From: Planococcus citri
Taxonomy: Eukaryota; Arthropoda; Insecta; Hemiptera; Pseudococcidae
Length of the DNA stretch: 64,000 nt
Reading direction: 5' to 3'
NCBI RefSeq assembly: GCF_950023065.1
Contig: NC_088677.1
Location: 75,913,469 to 75,977,468, forward strand
In this document: positions 1 through 12,300 of the stretch, one piece after another
Position numbering within the stretch: the stretch's first letter is position 1
Layout: each line of letters begins with the position of its first letter
Translations under genes and position numbers: made by a program
Notes under the pieces: model-generated
The model's database searches: none
What the model was told of the DNA's origin: nothing
Seen by the model: only the letters and a program-made list of their open reading frames with translations

Positions 1-1500
1 ATTGTTGAAATAAATTTTCAGCTGAATTTTTTGGGGGGGGGGAGTTTTGATCAAAAAAATACTCAAAATTAATGATTATTGTTGAAATTGTTAAAATTGA
101 AATCAATCGTGTTATTCTTTGTCTTCTCTAAATTAGAGATACATAGAATTTGCATTAGTTGAATAAGAACACTTTTGTTCAATTGGACGTTTTTGAATCG
201 ATCAATTTAATTTCATCAATTCGTATTTCGTTCTCGATGAAATATCATCCAAAAAAAAACAAGTGGATTAATTTTTCAAAATTTCGAAAGTTTTTGAAAG
301 CATTTTAATTTTTATTCGATTGTATTTTTTGAAAAAAATGATTAAAAACTTTAAACAAAACCAAACTTTAGTATCAAAATTTTGTTTGGAAAATGAAAAA
401 AATAGCTAAACGAGAAAAAACAATGCAAAAAAACGTACCGATACCCAGGAGTTAACGTACAAGTAGTTCAACGAAAACGAAAGTGAATTTCGTATCTTAC
501 CCATAATGTATCACATGATTATACGAGTATTTTACCAACAACATAACTGAACACAACATTCGTAAACCAATCTCGTCGCATTAATTTCGAATCACACGAT
601 AAAAATTCGAAAAAAATTATTTAAAAAATCAATAATACAAATAAATTTAACAAATTTTCAAATATAGGTGAAATTCAATGATCGCGAAATTAAAAATATG
701 CACCATACGAACGTAAGTATGAGGTACTCACCAAAAACATCATTTTAAAGCCGATATAGCTACACTTGTAAATTTGAGGGAAAAAAATACCGCAAAATGC
801 AACACACACGAACACAATGTGCAAACTTTTTGAGACCTTACCACACTGTTGCTGTATCGTGATCCAGTTTATTATATATAGGCATAATTCAAGGACTAAT
901 TACACCTTCGGTTTTTTTTTCTCTCTAATCCGAAGACTTCCTCTTTTCCACCATTTATGCATATATGCTTATGCACATTGACGTACACCACCACACTTAG
1001 GGTAGGGTGGAGGTACTTGTAGATAGGTACGTAAACGACCTATACACGTAGTGTATGTCTATGTACATTACGATACCTATACGATGAAATAGTATTTCGT
1101 ATAGACGAGGAAAGGGTACAAGAACACACACTTATGATTCTGGTTGGTACACCCTGTGTGCTCGTACGTGTGCCCGAATCCGTGTTCTCTATACCTGGGC
1201 TGTTTATTACTCTTGGCCTTTGAGAAATTAGAGCGAAGAACGCACGTTTCGATGAGTTACGTAATAAGAGTATCTGTAGGTAATTTTTGTACGTTGTTGT
1301 CGTTGTCGTCGTAGTCATCGCGTGAAGCAGTCGTGCTGCCAAGATGAGCTTGGTTACGATGCATGGTCGGGGTCGGTTTTTTTGGTGAAATTTTTTCTCT
1401 TTGAAGTTCGACGATAGTTTTGAGATCGTTTCAGTTTAGTTCGAATGCAGATTTAAAATATTTTCGAGCTTCTTTTGGGGAAATTCTGTGGTCATCGTTG
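1..1500. other. AT-rich non-coding stretch, no gene seen
   Basis: No open frame here resembles a known protein. The first 700 bases are very AT-rich. From about 700 to 1400 the composition is less extreme and holds several tacg/gtac-rich words such as atacgagtat near 522. It could be intergenic DNA or part of a long intron of the gene to the right. Confidence 0.5.
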
Positions 1501-1513
1501 TATGAAGAGAAAT

Positions 1514-1774
1514 GATTGAATTGAAGCATACGTTTCCAAACCGCACTAAGTCCATTTTCAAAGGTTCTAAGGTTGCAAGGCCATCTAGCATAAAGTTACG
1601 GCCCAAAATGGTTGATTTTTTGATATGTTGTGCCCAAAGGTCTTGGCTACAACATATCAAAAAATCAGCCAATTTGGGTCATTTCTACGTTTCCAAATTG
1701 TACCAAGTACCATGAATTTCGTATCAATATTTTTTTGGACTTAGTGCGTTTTGGAAACGTATGCTTCAATTGAT
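1514..1774. repeat. Small foldback MITE-like element
   Basis: The outer arms 1514-1553 and 1736-1774 are near-perfect inverted copies sharing the core AAGCATACGTTTCCAAA. A second, inner inverted pair (TTTTTTGATATGTTGT near 1616 and ACAACATATCAAAAAA near 1651) lies close to the centre. The whole unit is about 260 bp with no room for a protein, which is the form expected of a non-autonomous DNA element. A target-site duplication is not clear by eye. Confidence 0.65.
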
Positions 1775-1779
1775 CTTTT

Positions 1780-2262
1780 GAATTTAATCCAGATGATTAA
1801 GTATGTAGAAAACCTAGAAGTTTTAGATTTTTCAAAATTATCATAAATTTGAAATTTTTCTTCCAATGAGCAATTTTATGCTTAATCAATCTGTCTGTTT
1901 TCATTTTTCTCGTAGAACCCTGTAGTTTTTCAAAAAATCAATGTTTATGAAATGAGGTAACATTTTCACCAATTTTTTATTCAAAAAAAAAATTCAATTT
2001 CATTGACCTATTTTTTTTTTTTTTTGTAATTAAAACCATACTTTTTTGAGTGTGCAAAAAAAACACGTAATAAGCCTGTTAAAAACACTCAATTTTTATC
2101 GTAATCACGTGGCGTAGCGAATTATTAAATAACATGCGAAAATTACGTATTTTAGTGGATTTTATTTGCTTATGTCTCTATGCCCAAATGAAGTTTCGTA
2201 CCTTATTAATTATGTTATTCTGGTATTTATTATGCTCTAGCTGATATCTCAACCTAAACCTG
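1780..2262. other. AT-rich stretch with no gene seen
   Basis: Long A and T runs, for example around 1985-2025, and no coding signal. Nothing recognised. Confidence 0.5.
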
Positions 2263-2264
2263 GG

Positions 2265-3300
2265 TCATTCCATACAATCCGCCATATGCCAATAGGAATG
2301 GTTGCCCCCTCCCTCCGATCCTCTGGGACAACTTTTTTCTTAAAGGGGTACGATTGACAAGTCAGTCGAAATCGCAGATTTTGCTTTCCAACATACGACT
2401 CGCGCAAAATTTTTTGAACTGGACAAAGCTAGATTGAAAGAGCAGGCAAAAATTTATCACCACCCAAAATTTAAAGTGCTAAAATGCATTTTTTGATTTT
2501 TGGAGAATTTTTGAAAATCAAAAGGTCAAAAATGATTTAAAAATCAAAATTTTATCAAATTTTATCAAATTGACCTAGAAGGCTGAAATTTGGGATTTAC
2601 CCTACTTTCGACGTGCCAAATCGATTGGAAACTGGTTCAAATCGTTTTGAGCAGTTCTGGAGCCTCCAGCAGATATTTGAATCTTGAAATTCCCACAAAA
2701 TTTCATCAAACGAAATTGGAAATTCAAAATTCACGCTGCAGCCAAACTTAAACACGCTATCAAGTCGACTGCTGGTAGGTTTAAGTCATTCTGGAGTCTC
2801 CAGTGACTTTTTGAAAATTCTTGGAACCTCCAGTAGATTTTTGAAACTTGAAATTCTTACATAATTTCATCAAAATGCAGTTGAAAAGCCGAAATTCATT
2901 TTGTAAACTAAATTCGATACGCTAGAAAGTCGACTGCAGGAGGATTTTAAGTCGTTTGGGAGCCTCCGGTGACCTTTTTGAAAATTACTGGAGCCTCCAG
3001 CAGATTTTCATTGCTGGGAATTTCCATAAAATTTTACCAAACTGAGTTGAAAATTCAAAATTCACTCTGCACTCCAATTTCAACACACTATCAAGTCGAC
3101 TACAGGTGGGTTCAAGTCATTTTGGAGCCTCCAGTGACTTTTATAATACTCCTAGAGCCTCCAAAAAATTTTTGAAACTTGAAATTTTCACAAAATTTTA
3201 TTAAATGGAGATGAAATTTACTCCGAAAACAAATTTCTATTCGATATGAAGTCGATTGCCGGTGGTTTCAATCCTTTTTCGAGACTTCAAAGCTGAAAAA
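2265..3300 (+). repeat. GGAGCCTCCAG repeat family, half-copy (forward arm)
   Basis: The stretch opens with a left-end segment (GGGTCATTCC near 2263, then GAAATCGCAGATTTTGC near 2368) also found at 27599 and, inverted, at 15605 and 29200. It then runs into degenerate units of about 170 bp. Each unit carries GGAGCCTCCAG, TTTTTGAAACTTGAAATT, CAAAATTTCATCAAA and AAGTCGACTGC. Only one orientation is present, so this looks like one arm of the foldback seen whole at 27545-29399. Confidence 0.7.
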
Positions 3301-3639
3301 TTGCAAAAAATGAGAATTTTGCTTTAAAATAATCAAGTTGTGTTCTTTTCGAAAAGGGTATTTCACCCCATCAGGGAAATGCCGAGGAATTTTTCCATTT
3401 TCCTCCAAAATTGGGAAATTTTCTGATGAAACTATGTTCCCATAGGGACCCATTTGAGGAAGAGGACGTCACGTGGCTCGAAATTTTTTTAAAATCATTC
3501 CCTTAGGTATTTAGGAATATTTTTTTGACTGAAAAATTGAAGGAAAATAAGAAAATTGAGAATTCAAAGTTTCAAATCAATATAAGTCAAAAAATCTGGG
3601 ATAATGAAAATTTCTACTTTGAAATAATCAGGTTGTTTA

Positions 3640-4325
3640 TCATCACTCAAAATTTCAAGTGCAAAAGTGCATTTTTCGATTTTTGGTGAATTTTTGAAAA
3701 TCAAATTTAGGTCAAAAAACAAGGGAAAAAATCAAAATTTTACCAAATCAACCTAGAAGGCTGAAATTTGATATTTACCCTATTTTTGACCTGCCAAATC
3801 GATTAGAAACGGATTCAAATCGTTTTGAGCAGTTCTGGAGCCTCCAGCAGATTTTTGAAACTTGAAATTCCCACAAAATTCCATCAAATGCAGATGGAAA
3901 ACCGAAACTCATTCTGCAAACCAATTTCATTACGCTACGAAGTCGACTGCAAGAGGATTTCAAGTCGTTTTAGAGCCTCCAGCTACTTTTTGAAAATTTT
4001 TGGAGCCTCCAGTAAATTTTTGAGATTTGAAATTTCCACAAAATTTCATCAAAGTGCAGTTGAAAAGCTGAAATTTATTCTGTAAACTAATTTCAATATA
4101 CGCTATATGAAGTCGACTGCGGGTTGATTTCAAGTCGTTTTGGAGCCTCCAGCAACTTTTTGGAAATTACTGGAGCCTCCAGCAGATTTTTCAGCACTTG
4201 GAATTAGTAGAATTCCAATTTTTCGTTTCACTTTCAATCCTCGACTTCTGAGCTTGGATTTGAATGAGATGAAATCGGTCCAAGTTGAAGTGAGTGGTAT
4301 GCCTTTCAAGATGGGTCCTATTTGA
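3640..4325 (+). repeat. GGAGCCTCCAG repeat family, second half-copy
   Basis: A second forward arm of the same family. The lead-in CAAAATTTCAAGTGCAAAAGTGC near 3648 is followed by three or four units with GGAGCCTCCAG at about 3838, 3975, 4003, 4141 and 4170. It follows the 2265-3300 copy in the same orientation after about 340 bp of other AT-rich sequence. The open frames across it are products of the repeat and do not look like a gene. Confidence 0.7.
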
Positions 4326-4329
4326 AATT

Positions 4330-5545
4330 GTTTTTTTTTCGCTTCTACTCCTTGACGCAGTTTAATTTTACGAAAAAATTATTTCCCTTTTTCAAAATTT
4401 TCCCTCTGGTCCAAAAAAAGTTGTACCAAGGTCCCCCCCCCCCCCGTTCCAAAAAAAAATTTAAAAATGACGAAAAGAATTCATTTTTGAATTAAATTAA
4501 ATCTTCTTTTCAAAAAAGAAACCTCGTCTAATTTTCAAAAAAAATAACATATTGTAGAGGCATTTTTACATTTCTTTTTTATTTGTTCCAAATTTGTAGG
4601 GCTCTAATGTAAAGAGATCGACATTTTTTCTCGAGAAGAAGTTTTTTAGAAAAGTTCTGGAACAAAAAAGAGATTTTCAAATAAAATTTGTCGACTTTGC
4701 TTTTTTTCCAACTTGTACCTAATCTAATTTTTGGGCATCCTCCTCCTCCAATGTAACCCTTAGGAGGGCCCAACTGCAAATCTAACTTCATATTCGTGTT
4801 TAGCGAGTTCGATTCATATGATAACGATACCGATATTGTCAATCTTCTTCCGCCCCAAAATTTCGGGAGGGGGGTGCCTATGGTCCCATAATTGTGGTTT
4901 CAAGAAATTGGTCGGTTTTCTATTGTTTTTGGAGGCCCACATGTAAAATTGCAGAATTAAATCATTGGCAATATGTATTGCTTTTTTTGGCAGTGCAGTA
5001 ACACAAAAAATACATTTTGGAGTGTTTTTTGAGTTTTTGAAGATGGCTCACCTGGAGGAGAAATTTGAAAAAAAAATACTAATTATATGTAGTACTCAAA
5101 GAAAAAAAATTGTGTGCACCAGAATTAGGTTCGGAGATACGGCGGTTTCAAATTTTCTTTTGGCAATATATCTCTCCCCCCCCAGGTCAAAAAATTTTGA
5201 AAAAATTCACGTTGCTATATAGATTGATGATTCTTCCATAAATATTTTGTGTGATTTCAAAATTTTTCATTCAAAACTCGTCGAAGCATAAATTTTTTCC
5301 TGAAAAAAGCGTTTTCTCGCCATTGTTGGCAGGGGATGGTGGGATTTTTTTGCTCCTGCATTTTTTAAAAAGATACCCCAACAACGTTTCGAAAAAAATT
5401 CAAAAATCCGAGGACAGGGGCATTTCACCTATTTTATCCGAGAATGCCCTTTTGATTTTTTTGTTTTTTGAACAGAAAATGGGTCAACATCGAAAACCGA
5501 AAACTTAAATTCAGTAGATACCTGGAATTTGCATTTCGATTGTTC
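4330..5545. repeat. Dispersed interspersed repeat, copy 1
   Basis: The block 4930-5220 matches 9740-10050 in order: GGCAGTGC, ACACAAAAA, TTTTGAGTTTTT, AAGATG, CTCCTGGA, AGGTTCGGA, GTTTCAAATTTTCT and a C-rich run. The piece around 5365-5440 (GAGGACAGGGGCATTTCACC) recurs at 11401-11421. This is an old multi-copy element of unknown class. C runs occur at about 4433-4445 and 5178-5184. Confidence 0.55.
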
Positions 5546-5549
5546 GATT

Positions 5550-7650
5550 TTTCATGGTAATTGGTAGGTACAGTCTGAAAATATGTCTGCCAGTAAAGTA
5601 CAACCCCTCCCCTTCTAAGATAGACAAAAAGGATATAGAAAATCATTTCTTTGCCATGGAAAACGATCTTGTAAAGTGCAAAATTTCTCTCTCGCTCGTA
5701 GCAATCAAATCTCAAATCGACACCATAATATCCTGCTTGAATTCGAACCTACGAGTATTTTTCAATTCCGCCCAAAAATTCCATTCGTTTGACGATCGTA
5801 TTCGTAATTTCGAATCTATATTTTTAGTACACGGGGTGTTAATTATTCGATAACTATTCGATTCATGTGCACGTTCGCACCAAGTCCAAGCCTCGTTACA
5901 TAAATCACCTTGACACACGACACATTGTGTTATTGCAGCACATCTGCAATTATATTATACTTATATATGTACATATTACGTTAAGATGAAAATAAAAGTC
6001 GAGAGAGAGAGAAGAAAAAAAAATGAAAAAACGACAACGCACGCGTTTGTCTCCGCCTGCACCATCGCCATCTCGACAGTGTCTTGAAATAGAATGAAAA
6101 TTCCTCTCTCTCTCTCTATCTATTTCTTCTGTCTTATTGTCGGTACATCGTGTCTGCCCATTGCCTATCTGTAGGTCTAGGTATTCATTTGCAGTACCTG
6201 GTACGTTCCATCTTGTATGTATCATGCAGCACACAAAAATATCATGTACGAGTACTCGTATGTACAAAGTACGTACGAGTACCAATTAGAAGAGCCTTGG
6301 AAAAAGATCATTGTCGGGGTCCTGTGGTACTGGTACATTCGCGGATCCGCCTAGTCTTCCGGCAAGGTTGCTCTCGTTTCGACGTGATCGACGTTCTCGA
6401 CGGCATCCGATCCCGATCGAAGGGAGAAAAAAATCAAACTTGGACTCGGATGCTGGTATACGTAGACTGTCACCAGGTTCGAATGGATGCATCAAAATTC
6501 AAACCTGGAGGCGAAGAAGAAGCGTAGTGCCTTCTCTCGTACTACGACCTTTTTACACATCCAGTATACTCATCTCTGGTACATTCTATTTGCCTCTTCT
6601 GTATCTGTACCTACTCCTTCGCCCGCGTATTAGATGGCGACATTGTAACGCTGGCAGCGATCTAGATTTTTTTCGACCTGTCACCAGGGCCTTCGTGTTG
6701 TGTACAGCTTCCTTGTCACCATCTAAGGAGTGTCCTGTTTGCGTCGACGACGTCGACCGCAGAATCCAGCATGCTGGTGGCCATAAAGTCTCTATAACCA
6801 GAGACTTCTTTCTTTTTCACCTACACAGTTCCGCTGACTGTGCAACTATAGCCAATTGAGAGAGAGAGGGGGGGGGGACTTAATCGAAAAATCATCTCAA
6901 CGATCCGGCCAGTACCACTAACGCCTCTCGTAAACACAAATTAAATCTGACATTAACCCTTCGGTCAAGTTATCAATGCCAACGTCGTTAATAAAATACG
7001 TACGTATACTTTTCATCCATACACCGCCGCGTACGTCTCTCTCTCTCTCTTTCATATCTAGACGAACGTGCGTCCGATTCCATTCGCCATAATCGAAATA
7101 CCGTTTTTAAAGATTTATGTATTAGCCAGTCCGATTTACGAGTATATAATTTTGCATACAACAGTCACACACACATACAACATCGTATTCCTATACCTGT
7201 CTGTATTCTATACCTAGGTCCCTGCCCTCCCCTCTGGCTCATGGCTCATACATCGAGTAATATACTTGGTATAGGTATTAGAGGTACACAAGTACACTAC
7301 ATAATTACCGCATCGAACGCGGAAGATATTTACGACGCCCTAACAAAATAAAATCCCATGATCGAACGAACGCAGCAGTTTTATAAAAGCTCATATACTT
7401 ATACTCACAGATCAACACCACTTTCAGAATATACCTATTATTGCTTATCTGCGAGTAATCTATCGACGTCTCCCTTCTACCCCTCGTTTAAACACCGCAC
7501 AACGACGCCATACGACGCGCCCCATTATCCGTGTTAAATAATAATTGCATTATAATTTTAATATTATTACGTCGTATTGTTCTATAGCGAGTACTTTACC
7601 TGTGTACCAGAATGATACGACAGAATAAGCTAACGTGAGGTTTTTTCCTC
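5550..7650. other. Repeat-poor island, richer in GC and simple repeats
   Basis: This stretch lacks the foldback families around it. It holds GA/CT microsatellites (about 6001-6013, 6103-6117, 6860-6868 and 7037-7050), a run of G near 6870, and words such as TACGAGTACTCGTA near 6246. A 182-codon open frame at 6311-6859 (+) has no recognisable domain. Good candidates for its role are regulatory DNA or a non-coding exon, but I can point to no specific site. Confidence 0.4.
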
Positions 7651-9005
7651 GATACAAATCGATAAATTTATCATCGACTAATAAGATTCGTTAATAGAGA
7701 AATAACAGCCAGGAGGAGTGGGAAGGAGAGGGCGGAAGTTCGATGGTCTTATTTATTGGATAACATCAAGTTCATCAGACTGTACTGACGTATACGAGTA
7801 TGTTGGATAATTACTCGTATTTCAGTCGTTAATCGTATTTTTAGATCGATTATTTCTATGTAGTATCTAATGTGAATGTGTTTGGGCTGGGGGCTATTTT
7901 GGGAAAAATGTGAAATAACAAAAAAATAGGTATAGTAAGTACCTATGTACTTATTTTGAAAAAACGCCACCAGGCACGTTTAATTGATGATGTTACGTTG
8001 ATGTGTTCAACTAAGTATTATTGAGGAAATACTTACTCGGTATTCGAATATAAGACTGAAAAAAAAAAAAATGAAATGAAAACATAAAAACAGTAGACGA
8101 AGTAAAATATTATACCAATATTGAAAAAATATGTAAATGAGGACTAAAAACAAAAAAAATTGATTTTTTTTTAAAGACATGAAGCTCAGTCTATTTTACC
8201 TATACTTACTCAAATTTCCAAAATTGGGTAAAGAATTCTACAAAAAAAAAAAAAAAAAAAAAAAAGACATTATCAATGCCAAAAAATATCTATTCCGTAT
8301 CAACTTGAACCAAGTGTGGCCTTCTAATTTCGCTCAAATTCTTGTCACAAGTTTCATTAATGGTCTAAAAAAACCACCATCACTTTCCAGGATGTGTACT
8401 AAAATCCAGAAGCTTTTGTGTTTTTTTCATGGCTATTTCTCAACGGATCAATGTCATCAAAATCATCTACCCTTAGTTACGTAACCCTTCCCCTTCCCCA
8501 CCCTACAAAAAATCAGGTCTTCGACGCAGGGATGGAAAGCAGAAAGATGAAACTTTTAGATTTAGCTTCTAAAAAATGTGTAAAACTTCGGCTTTAGGTT
8601 TTTTTAAAGTAAAGCTTTATAAAGGCTAGCTTTCGCCTTTCAGCTTCTGAAAATATTTTGCCTTTTAGCTTTATAACATTTTTTAATGAGGTGAATCAAG
8701 AGGGAAATGGAAACTCATAACCACTGAAAAACATGAAAAAAAACCTGAAAAAAAGAGAAAACTAAAAAGTGAAAATTAAAAAATAACTCAAACAGAAACT
8801 AAACCAAATGAATTTGCAAACAAGCTGAAAGAAAACTGAATAAATAAAGCTTTTGGTTTGGCTAGCTTTTAGTTTTTCAATCATATAGCTTTGGCTATAG
8901 TTTTTGGCTTTCAAAAAAACTCAAAAATTGTCAACTTTCAGCCTCCAGATGTTTAGAATATAGTGAAAGAAGCTTATTATTGTCGTGGTTAATGTTGTCA
9001 ATCGC
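7650..9005. other. AT-rich stretch with decayed repeat
   Basis: No gene seen. A poly-A run of about 24 lies near 8241. The segment 8525-8925 repeats the words GCTTTTAG, TTTGGCT and AAAGCTTT and begins with CAGGGATGGAAAGC, which looks like a hAT-type terminus. I found no matching right end. Confidence 0.4.
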
Positions 9006-9008
9006 TTA

Positions 9009-9131
9009 GGGCTGGTATTACGACACTCTGTCAAAATGTCGATGGGCAAAGAACAATTATAATAGTTAACCGGTGCTTTGACCTCGGTTAACGCCTTGTT
9101 TATGTTTGAGCGAGTGTCATCATACCAGCCC
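9009..9131. mobile_element. PIF/Harbinger-like MITE, 123 bp
   Basis: The ends GGGCTGGTAT (9009) and ATACCAGCCC (to 9131) are inverted. The subterminal ACGACACTC and GAGTGTCAT also pair. The element is flanked on both sides by TTA (9006-9008 and 9132-9134). A 3-bp TWA target duplication with G-rich ends is the PIF/Harbinger pattern. It is far too short to encode a transposase. An open frame crosses it on the minus strand but carries no domain. Confidence 0.6.
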
Positions 9132-9134
9132 TTA

Positions 9135-9735
9135 ATGTTATTATTATTAAAATTGTTTGGTCTCGATCTTTTATATTGTGATTGGAGCATCGGATAATGT
9201 GTTACCTATTATTTTTAACTGATTTTAATGAGTTTTTTCATTATTTTTTTTATATAGTAATTTTTTTAAATGTTTCTAACAGTTTTTCGTCCTGTTGTAG
9301 CCTAATTTTTCTGACATTTCAGAAGTTGTTTCTGATTGACATCATTTTTAATGTACGAGTTATTCGCAATTTTTTGAAGTTTTAACCTACATACTTATTT
9401 TTTGACACCCTTTTCTAGAAATTTTTGCAAAATTTTGGTTCAATGACTGTTAATGCATTTTTTAGCCAGAAAGGTTCGTTGAGTTCTGATTGAACATCGG
9501 TTAGCTTCTTGCATCTTCTGTGGTCCACTTTTACTGCACTCAGATGCAAATTTTTCAATTCAGGGCATCCCAGAGTCTTATCAGTGACGCAAAAATATGA
9601 TTTTTTTTTTGATGGACATTCACGGATTCAGCTTTAAGGTAATGGTATTCTAATAGGAGATTTTTTTGTAATTTTTCTTTCCATGAAGGTGCATTGATTT
9701 AAAAATTCACCCTCGTCTCCCCACCCCTAGTTTTC
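9135..9735. other. AT-rich stretch, nothing recognised
   Basis: T-rich DNA without coding signal or a repeat I can match elsewhere in the window. Confidence 0.4.
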
Positions 9736-9737
9736 TA

Positions 9738-10090
9738 CCTTTTTTAGAGGCCTGCATGCAAAATTTAAGAAGTACTATTACCTGCAGCATTAGTGCCTTT
9801 TTTTGGGCAGTGCCATGACACAAAAACACATTTTTGAGTTTTTAAAGATGACTCTCCTGGAAGAAAAATTTGCAAAAATTACCAAAAAAATAATACCTAC
9901 TTGTCCAAATATACTTTTAGGGGGAAGGGGGAATTTGTGTCTTTGGATTAGGTTCGGAGCCATAGGTGTTTCAAATTTTCTACATCCTCCCCCCTCAGCA
10001 GGGGCAAAAAATTGAAGAAATTCACATAGCCAGACTCGTGCCCTCTCTAATACAATTTTAGCTGCAATGGGGGGGGGGGGGGGCAAGGGA
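9738..10090. repeat. Dispersed interspersed repeat, copy 2
   Basis: Partner of the block at 4930-5220, with the same order of words (GGCAGTGCCATGACACAAAAA, AAGATGACTCTCCTGGAAG, ATTAGGTTCGGAGCC, GTTTCAAATTTTCTACATCC). It ends in a run of about 15 G at 10067-10082. The class is unknown, and opposite-strand open frames are repeat artefacts. Confidence 0.6.
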
Positions 10091-10439
10091 TGTGAAGCGA
10101 TGAGCCTCCAACGAATGTTGAAATTTGAGTGTACAAAATCATTCTCTTGTCTCTATTACCCCATCCCTAATTAATTTCTGAACTACAAAAACTCAACTTC
10201 ACTTTGAAAGTTGGAAGTTTTTTGAAATTGTAGAAAAATCTAGTTTGGTTTTAATTTTACATTTTGAAAAACCAAGTTACAGAAAGAAAAAAAAACTAAA
10301 AAATATTGTTTGTTTAAAAGCGTCGACCTTGAAAATTTCAGGCCCAAGCACAGGGTACCCACAAATTGAATATTAACCGGTTTTGTCAAAAAATTCAAAC
10401 TGGTTTTCATTGGCGCAATGTATTCTACACACTAAGGCA

Positions 10440-11360
10440 ACAAAAATGTGATATGAATTTTTTGAAACCGGTTTATTAATTTGCAACCAGTTAATAAAAA
10501 ATACCCAAAAATTGTAAATAGAGAAAAAAGCTTGGAACAAAAGTTGTAGAGTGAAAAATTACACAATTCTGTATAATCACATTTTGAAACCGGTTCATTA
10601 ATTTGCAACCAGTTATCAAAAATTATCCAAAAATTGTAAATAGAGAAAAAAGCTCGAAACAAAAGTTGTAGGGCATGAAAAGTTACACAATTCTATCTAA
10701 TCACATTTTGAAACCGGTTCGCTGGTTCGCATTTAGCAACCAGTTTTTGACAATCGCCTAAAAATTGGATTTTGGGAGAAAAGTATAAAACATAAGTTGT
10801 AGAGTGTACAACATTGAACTATTTTTGCTAATCTGATTTTGAAACCAATTCATTAATTCGCAGCAAGCCATCGAAAGTTACCTGGTTGCAAATTAATTAA
10901 CCATTTTCAAAATCCGATCAGAAAAAATGGTTCAATTTTTCACGCTCTACAACTTTTGTTTCAAGTTTTTTTCTCTATCTTTAATTTTTAGGTGGTTGTC
11001 AAAATCTGGTTGCTAAATACGAACCAATGAACCGGTTTCAAAATGTGATTGAACAGAATTGTGTCATTTTTCACGTCCTACAACTTTGGTTTCGAGCTTT
11101 TATCTCTATTTATAATTTTTGGATAAATTTTGATAACTGGTTGCTAATTAATGAACCGGTTTCGAAATCTGATCAGCGAAAATGGTTCAATTTTTCACGC
11201 TCTACAACTTTTGTTTCGAGCTTTTTTCTCTATCAACAATCTTTGGGTATTTTTTGTTAACTGATTGCAAATTATTGCAAATTAATGAACCGGTTTCAAA
11301 ATCTGATCTGCGAAAATGGTTCAATTTTTCACGCTCTACAACTTTTGTTTCGAGCTTTTT
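10440..11360. repeat. Inverted tandem array of ~125-bp units with AACCGGTT core
   Basis: Three to four units in one orientation (about 10440-10880) carry TTTTGAAACCGGTT, TTGCAACCAGTTA, AAAATTGTAAATAGAGAAAAAAGC and AAAAGTTGTAG. They are followed, after a centre near 10885, by three to four units in the opposite orientation (10890-11360). The array can therefore fold into one long hairpin. The unit core AACCGGTT is itself palindromic. The copies differ by roughly 10-20 percent by eye. Confidence 0.8.
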
Positions 11361-11448
11361 TAGAAGTACCCAACAATGTTTGATAAAAATTTCAAAAATC
11401 AGAGGACAGGGGCATTTCACCATTTTTAGCCAAGAGTTTTTCCTGAAA

Positions 11449-11743
11449 CAGGGTGTCTAACAGGTACTGCAGGTACTGCAAGTACTGTAAAAGTACTGCA
11501 TTGAAATCCTCGGTACTGCAAGTACTGCAAAGTACTGCATTTTGTCTGAAAAGTACTGTATTTTTTCTCAGAATCATTGATTTAAAATTTTTTAAAAACC
11601 TCAAAATAAATTAATTGGTGAAAATTTAAAAAAAAAAATGTTAATTTTGTACCTCAAAAGATGGCAACATAAAAAAAATGCGGTAATGCAAAAGGTACTG
11701 TAAAAGTACTGCATTTCTTCGGAGAAATTTTGTTAACACCCTG
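11449..11743. mobile_element. MITE with GTACTGCA internal repeats and 5-bp TSD
   Basis: The ends CAGGGTGTCTAACA (11449) and TGTTAACACCCTG (to 11743) are inverted repeats. The flanks are both TGAAA (11444-11448 and 11744-11748). The interior is built from GTACTGCA/AGTACTG words in both orientations. It has no coding capacity. The 5-bp duplication and CAGGGTG end do not fix the superfamily. Confidence 0.65.
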
Positions 11744-11749
11744 TGAAAT

Positions 11750-12300
11750 TTCAAATCCTTGTGGAAGGCAAAAACTGAACTATAGTCCCTATAAATTCGG
11801 TCGGTGCTTATTGAGCACCCTTTTGACCATTTCCATTATTTATATCTTTTTTGAAAATTTGTTGTTTTTCATTTTTTCTGGAATTTGAAATTGGTCTATA
11901 ATTCACTTTTGAACTCCAGTTCAGTTTTAACCCTTCCAGAGTGATTTGAAAGTTTTGAAGAAAATTATAAAATCGCCGGAGGCTCCAGAATGGCTCAAAA
12001 CTATCTGTTGTTGATGGCTGAAGTTGTATTGAAAAAATAATTATTCGCATTGGTCGTTTCTTTGATCTTTCGATGGATCTTTTCGGCCGGGCATGGAGTT
12101 AATTGGTGTATTATAGATCAGAATGATTTTTTTTGCATTGGGGGGGGGGGGGTGGAAGTAAAGGAAGGCAAAGGAATGAGACTATGGAAAGCAAATTAGA
12201 AAAATCCCATCCCTGTATCCATTTTCACCCTTCGTAATCGTAAACGTAAGGAAAATGATGCCAATCTCGGTACATACATATCAATTTCTTGTTACTCATT
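11750..12300. other. AT-rich stretch with a stray GGAGGCTCCAG copy
   Basis: No gene is seen. One isolated GGAGGCTCCAGAATGGCTC at about 11978 belongs to the family at 27545-29399. A run of about 12 G lies at 12140-12151. Confidence 0.4.

Noticed and set aside
6311..6859. 182-codon open frame on the plus strand
   Set aside because: It is the longest frame outside the known exons except for one across ELP3, but it has no domain, no splice context, and low-complexity Arg/Ser/Leu-rich wording. It fits a chance frame in a higher-GC island, with another frame (6150-6527) open over the same bases.
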